Assembly (NCBI GenBank): GCA_910586455.1
Contig: CAJUHX010000006.1
Location: forward strand, 1 to 64,000
Direction: 5' to 3'
DNA from: an uncultured Muribaculaceae bacterium
GTDB lineage: Bacteria > Bacteroidota > Bacteroidia > Bacteroidales > Muribaculaceae
Length of the DNA stretch: 64,000 bases
The notes beneath the pieces are model-generated. The model saw only the letters and a program-made list of their open reading frames with translations, ran no database searches and was not told where the DNA came from. Every line of letters starts with the position of its first letter. Position 1 is the first letter of the stretch. Of the stretch, positions 62,065-64,000 are shown piece by piece. The translations under genes and the position numbers were made by a program.

Positions 62065-62646
62065 TCAGCCAATCTGAGCCATTAATTTTTCGGTGGCGAC
62101 TACAGGGTCGTCGGCCTTGTACACCGGTGCTCCTACTACAGCGCCCGAAACTCCCAGGGCGAGCAGGGCGTCGATGGCTGCGGCATATTCATCGCCTGCG
62201 GCCACAACCGGATAGGAGGAGTTTACCTGTCGCAGGTCGACCATAAACGCGGCGATGCGTTCGGCGTCTAAGTCGTCGGGGAGTTGCACATAGTCAATGT
62301 CGGCCTTGGCCATGGCCAGAGCAGTGCCGACATCTGCTACCGTCACGCCGATTACAGCCTCCGGGCCGAGTTCCTCGCGCAGAGCCACAGGGTTGAGGGC
62401 CTTGTCGCTCAGATGCACGCCGTGCAGGCCCAGTTTGCGGGCAATATCGGGGTGGTTGTCGACAGTGAGTATCACACCGGCCTCGCGGCACAGAGGTACA
62501 ATCTGTTCGCCCAGTTCGAGCATATAAGCTTCGTCGGCGTCAGGCAGGTCGAGGCGTATCCAGCGGCAGCCGCCTTCCACGGCCATCTGTACCAGTTCGG
62601 CTACGCTGTATCTGTCGTTTTCGTTTCGTATTATAATCTGTATCAT
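62065..62646 (-). CDS. ThiE/TenI-like TIM-barrel protein
   Basis: A 193-residue protein of thiamine-phosphate-synthase fold. Recognisable are GLHGVHLSDKALNP and a late SGAVVGAPVYKAD segment. Several usual ThiE residues differ: the QxRxK diphosphate motif in the first strand reads IRLDLPD, and the GxHLGxxD motif is altered to GVHLSDK. It might be a TenI-like or inactive form rather than a true thiamine-phosphate synthase. It leads the unit with the flippase-like and nfeD genes. Confidence 0.7.
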   Translation of the reverse strand: MIQIIIRNENDRYSVAELVQMAVEGGCRWIRLDLPDADEAYMLELGEQIVPLCREAGVILTVDNHPDIARKLGLHGVHLSDKALNPVALREELGPEAVIGVTVADVGTALAMAKADIDYVQLPDDLDAERIAAFMVDLRQVNSSYPVVAAGDEYAAAIDALLALGVSGAVVGAPVYKADDPVVATEKLMAQIG

Positions 62647-62714
62647 TAGGGTTTTATTTGGTTTTGGGTGTTTTTATGATAGTCGGATGGGTAGCCGGGC
62701 CGGTGCATGCGCGG

Positions 62715-64000
62715 CTAAGGAGTTGTGTGAAGAGTAACAGCAGGAATGGAATCGGTGTTCACCGAGGAGTCCGGTTCGACACTTTTTCTCTTACGGAGGA
62801 ATTTTAAGAAGTCGTCGAAGTCTTTTCTGAACATCAGGCCCACACCCTGTGTGGTGGCGGCGGTGCGTACGTAATAGTTCTGGTCGTTGTAGCGGTTGTA
62901 AGCCTTCAGTCGCCAGGTGCCTTTTCGGTTGAGCAGGTATTCGATATCGAAATCGCCAATAAACTGGTTTGTGTTCAGCGATTTGTCGCGGTAGCCGAAG
63001 TTACCGTTGAACAGCAGGCGGTTGTTGAGCAGTCGGCTCGAGAGGGCCACGTCGACTTCCACGTCGCTGAAGTCGCCACGGTCGCTTCGCAGGTTGGGTG
63101 CTATGCTCCAGTGGTCGCTGAGTTTGCCCAGCATGGAGCTGAGCTGGCTCGATATGGTGCTGGAGGCCACGGCGAACACCTCACTGCCCTTGGTGGTCGA
63201 CGCTACATAGTCGGGTGTGTAGAAGCGGTTGAGGGCCAGCAGATATATAATCTGGCGGTTCATCATGTCCTCGGTGCTGACAATGGAGTGTACCTTGCGG
63301 TAGATGTCCTCGTTGAGGGTAGGGAATAGCAGGTCGAACTTTATGTCGGGCTGGCGCATGTCGCCCTTTACCATAAGCAGCGCCTGTACTGGCACATTGG
63401 TGCGGTTGAGGTCCTTGTCCTGCAGGAACGACTCGTCGAGGTCGCTCAGGTTGGCGTTTACCTGATACACGGCATTGATATCGAGCTGGGCATTGTAGGG
63501 GTCGCCATGGAAGGCTATCGAACTGCCGCGTTTGATGGAGAAGTCCTTGATGATTATGTCCTGGAGGGTAAAGTTATAACTACCGTCCTCGAGGGTATAT
63601 ACGCCGTACATGCGCAGGTCGTTATTGAGCGAGCCATATGTGAGGCGCAGGTTGCCGGCTCCGTTGGCCTTGATTTCGTCGCCGCCCACAGGATCCATCA
63701 CAATTGTCATGGCCGCGTCGGGAGTGATGTCCACCTGTATGTCCATGTTGTAGGCCGACGGTTCGTCCTGACTCTGCTGTTGTGCGCGTTCGCGTGCCAG
63801 CCGTACCTCGAGCGGAATATCGTCGTTGCGCTGTGGCTCTGTATCCGAGCCTGGCTTTTTACGGAAAGTTATAAAGGAGTACTCGTCGGCTATAAGCTGG
63901 TCGGAGAGCACAAAGGTAAAGTGCGAGCCCGGCGCTGTGGTCATGCTTACCTTGATATTGACCACTCCGGGCCGGCCGCTGATGAATGCCGAGCCGTTGC
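62715..64000 (-). CDS. TamB-like translocation/assembly protein, C-terminal part (5' end outside window)
   Basis: The frame is open to the window edge, giving at least 428 residues of the C-terminal part. It has the beta-rich repeats of the TamB (DUF490) domain, the segment GDMRQPDIKFDLLFP, and the C-terminal SQLSSMLGKLSDHWSIAPNL and RKDFDDFLKFL blocks seen in Bacteroidetes TamB proteins. TamB bridges inner and outer membrane and serves in lipid transport and barrel insertion. The true start is not in the window. Confidence 0.88.
   Translation of the reverse strand, partial: NGSAFISGRPGVVNIKVSMTTAPGSHFTFVLSDQLIADEYSFITFRKKPGSDTEPQRNDDIPLEVRLARERAQQQSQDEPSAYNMDIQVDITPDAAMTIVMDPVGGDEIKANGAGNLRLTYGSLNNDLRMYGVYTLEDGSYNFTLQDIIIKDFSIKRGSSIAFHGDPYNAQLDINAVYQVNANLSDLDESFLQDKDLNRTNVPVQALLMVKGDMRQPDIKFDLLFPTLNEDIYRKVHSIVSTEDMMNRQIIYLLALNRFYTPDYVASTTKGSEVFAVASSTISSQLSSMLGKLSDHWSIAPNLRSDRGDFSDVEVDVALSSRLLNNRLLFNGNFGYRDKSLNTNQFIGDFDIEYLLNRKGTWRLKAYNRYNDQNYYVRTAATTQGVGLMFRKDFDDFLKFLRKRKSVEPDSSVNTDSIPAVTLHTTP

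Overview
The window looks like chromosomal DNA of a Bacteroidales bacterium, probably a gut Muribaculaceae-like or related lineage (the family is inference). Reasons: many genes are preceded by the Bacteroidetes promoter (-33 TTTG, about 20 bp, -7 TAnnTTTG) rather than by Shine-Dalgarno sequences; there are secreted proteins with type IX secretion-like C-termini, a PstS-like lipoprotein next to a TPR protein, and a short ACT-less phosphoglycerate dehydrogenase; coding DNA is GC-rich and the spacers AT-rich. I see no tRNA, rRNA, CRISPR array, transposase or integrase.

Layout. 1-4.4 kb (+): end of rpsO, a double-META lipoprotein, the serine operon serC-serA with an overlapping bcp peroxiredoxin, and a DUF3861 protein. 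4.5-16.4 kb (-): GT39-type transferase, groES-groEL, a thioester-less alpha-2-macroglobulin, fumarase and tsaB. 16.5-22.4 kb (+): yicC-gmk-nadD, DUF5063, M18 aminopeptidase, a small exported protein, and an iron alcohol dehydrogenase that meets rarA tail to tail. 22.4-34.2 kb (-): rarA, TPR protein, PstS-like lipoprotein, small membrane protein, fmt, RluA-type synthase, phosphohexomutase, cdsA and a secreted subtilase. 34.6-40.2 kb (+): tsaC, a polyprenyl-phosphate sugar transferase, a ClC transporter and a phosphoethanolamine-transferase-like enzyme, apparently one transcription unit. 40.4-48.5 kb (-): a HigBA-type toxin-antitoxin pair, an aldose-epimerase-like protein, a 1522-residue secreted protein, a YczE-like membrane protein and a DUF3298 lipoprotein. 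48.7-53.8 kb (+): biotin carboxyltransferase, then UbiA / HAD phosphatase / GT-C-like genes that resemble a polyprenyl-phospho-pentose pathway. 53.9-58.1 kb: a two-component system divergent from an outer-membrane beta-barrel gene, with a 22-bp-period direct repeat between them. 58.1-59.8 kb: a small AT-rich island between two 58-bp direct repeats of the nfeD 3' end, carrying a DUF3800 gene and a predicted structured ncRNA. 59.7-64 kb (-): nfeD-type protease, flippase-like membrane protein, ThiE-like protein and the C-terminal part of a TamB-like protein.

Most of the window is housekeeping or envelope biology. The parts most worth following are the DUF3800-ncRNA island, the MITE-like repeat family that supplies C-terminal codons to two genes, the DPPR-synthase-like cassette, and the two-component/outer-membrane unit with its visible operator.
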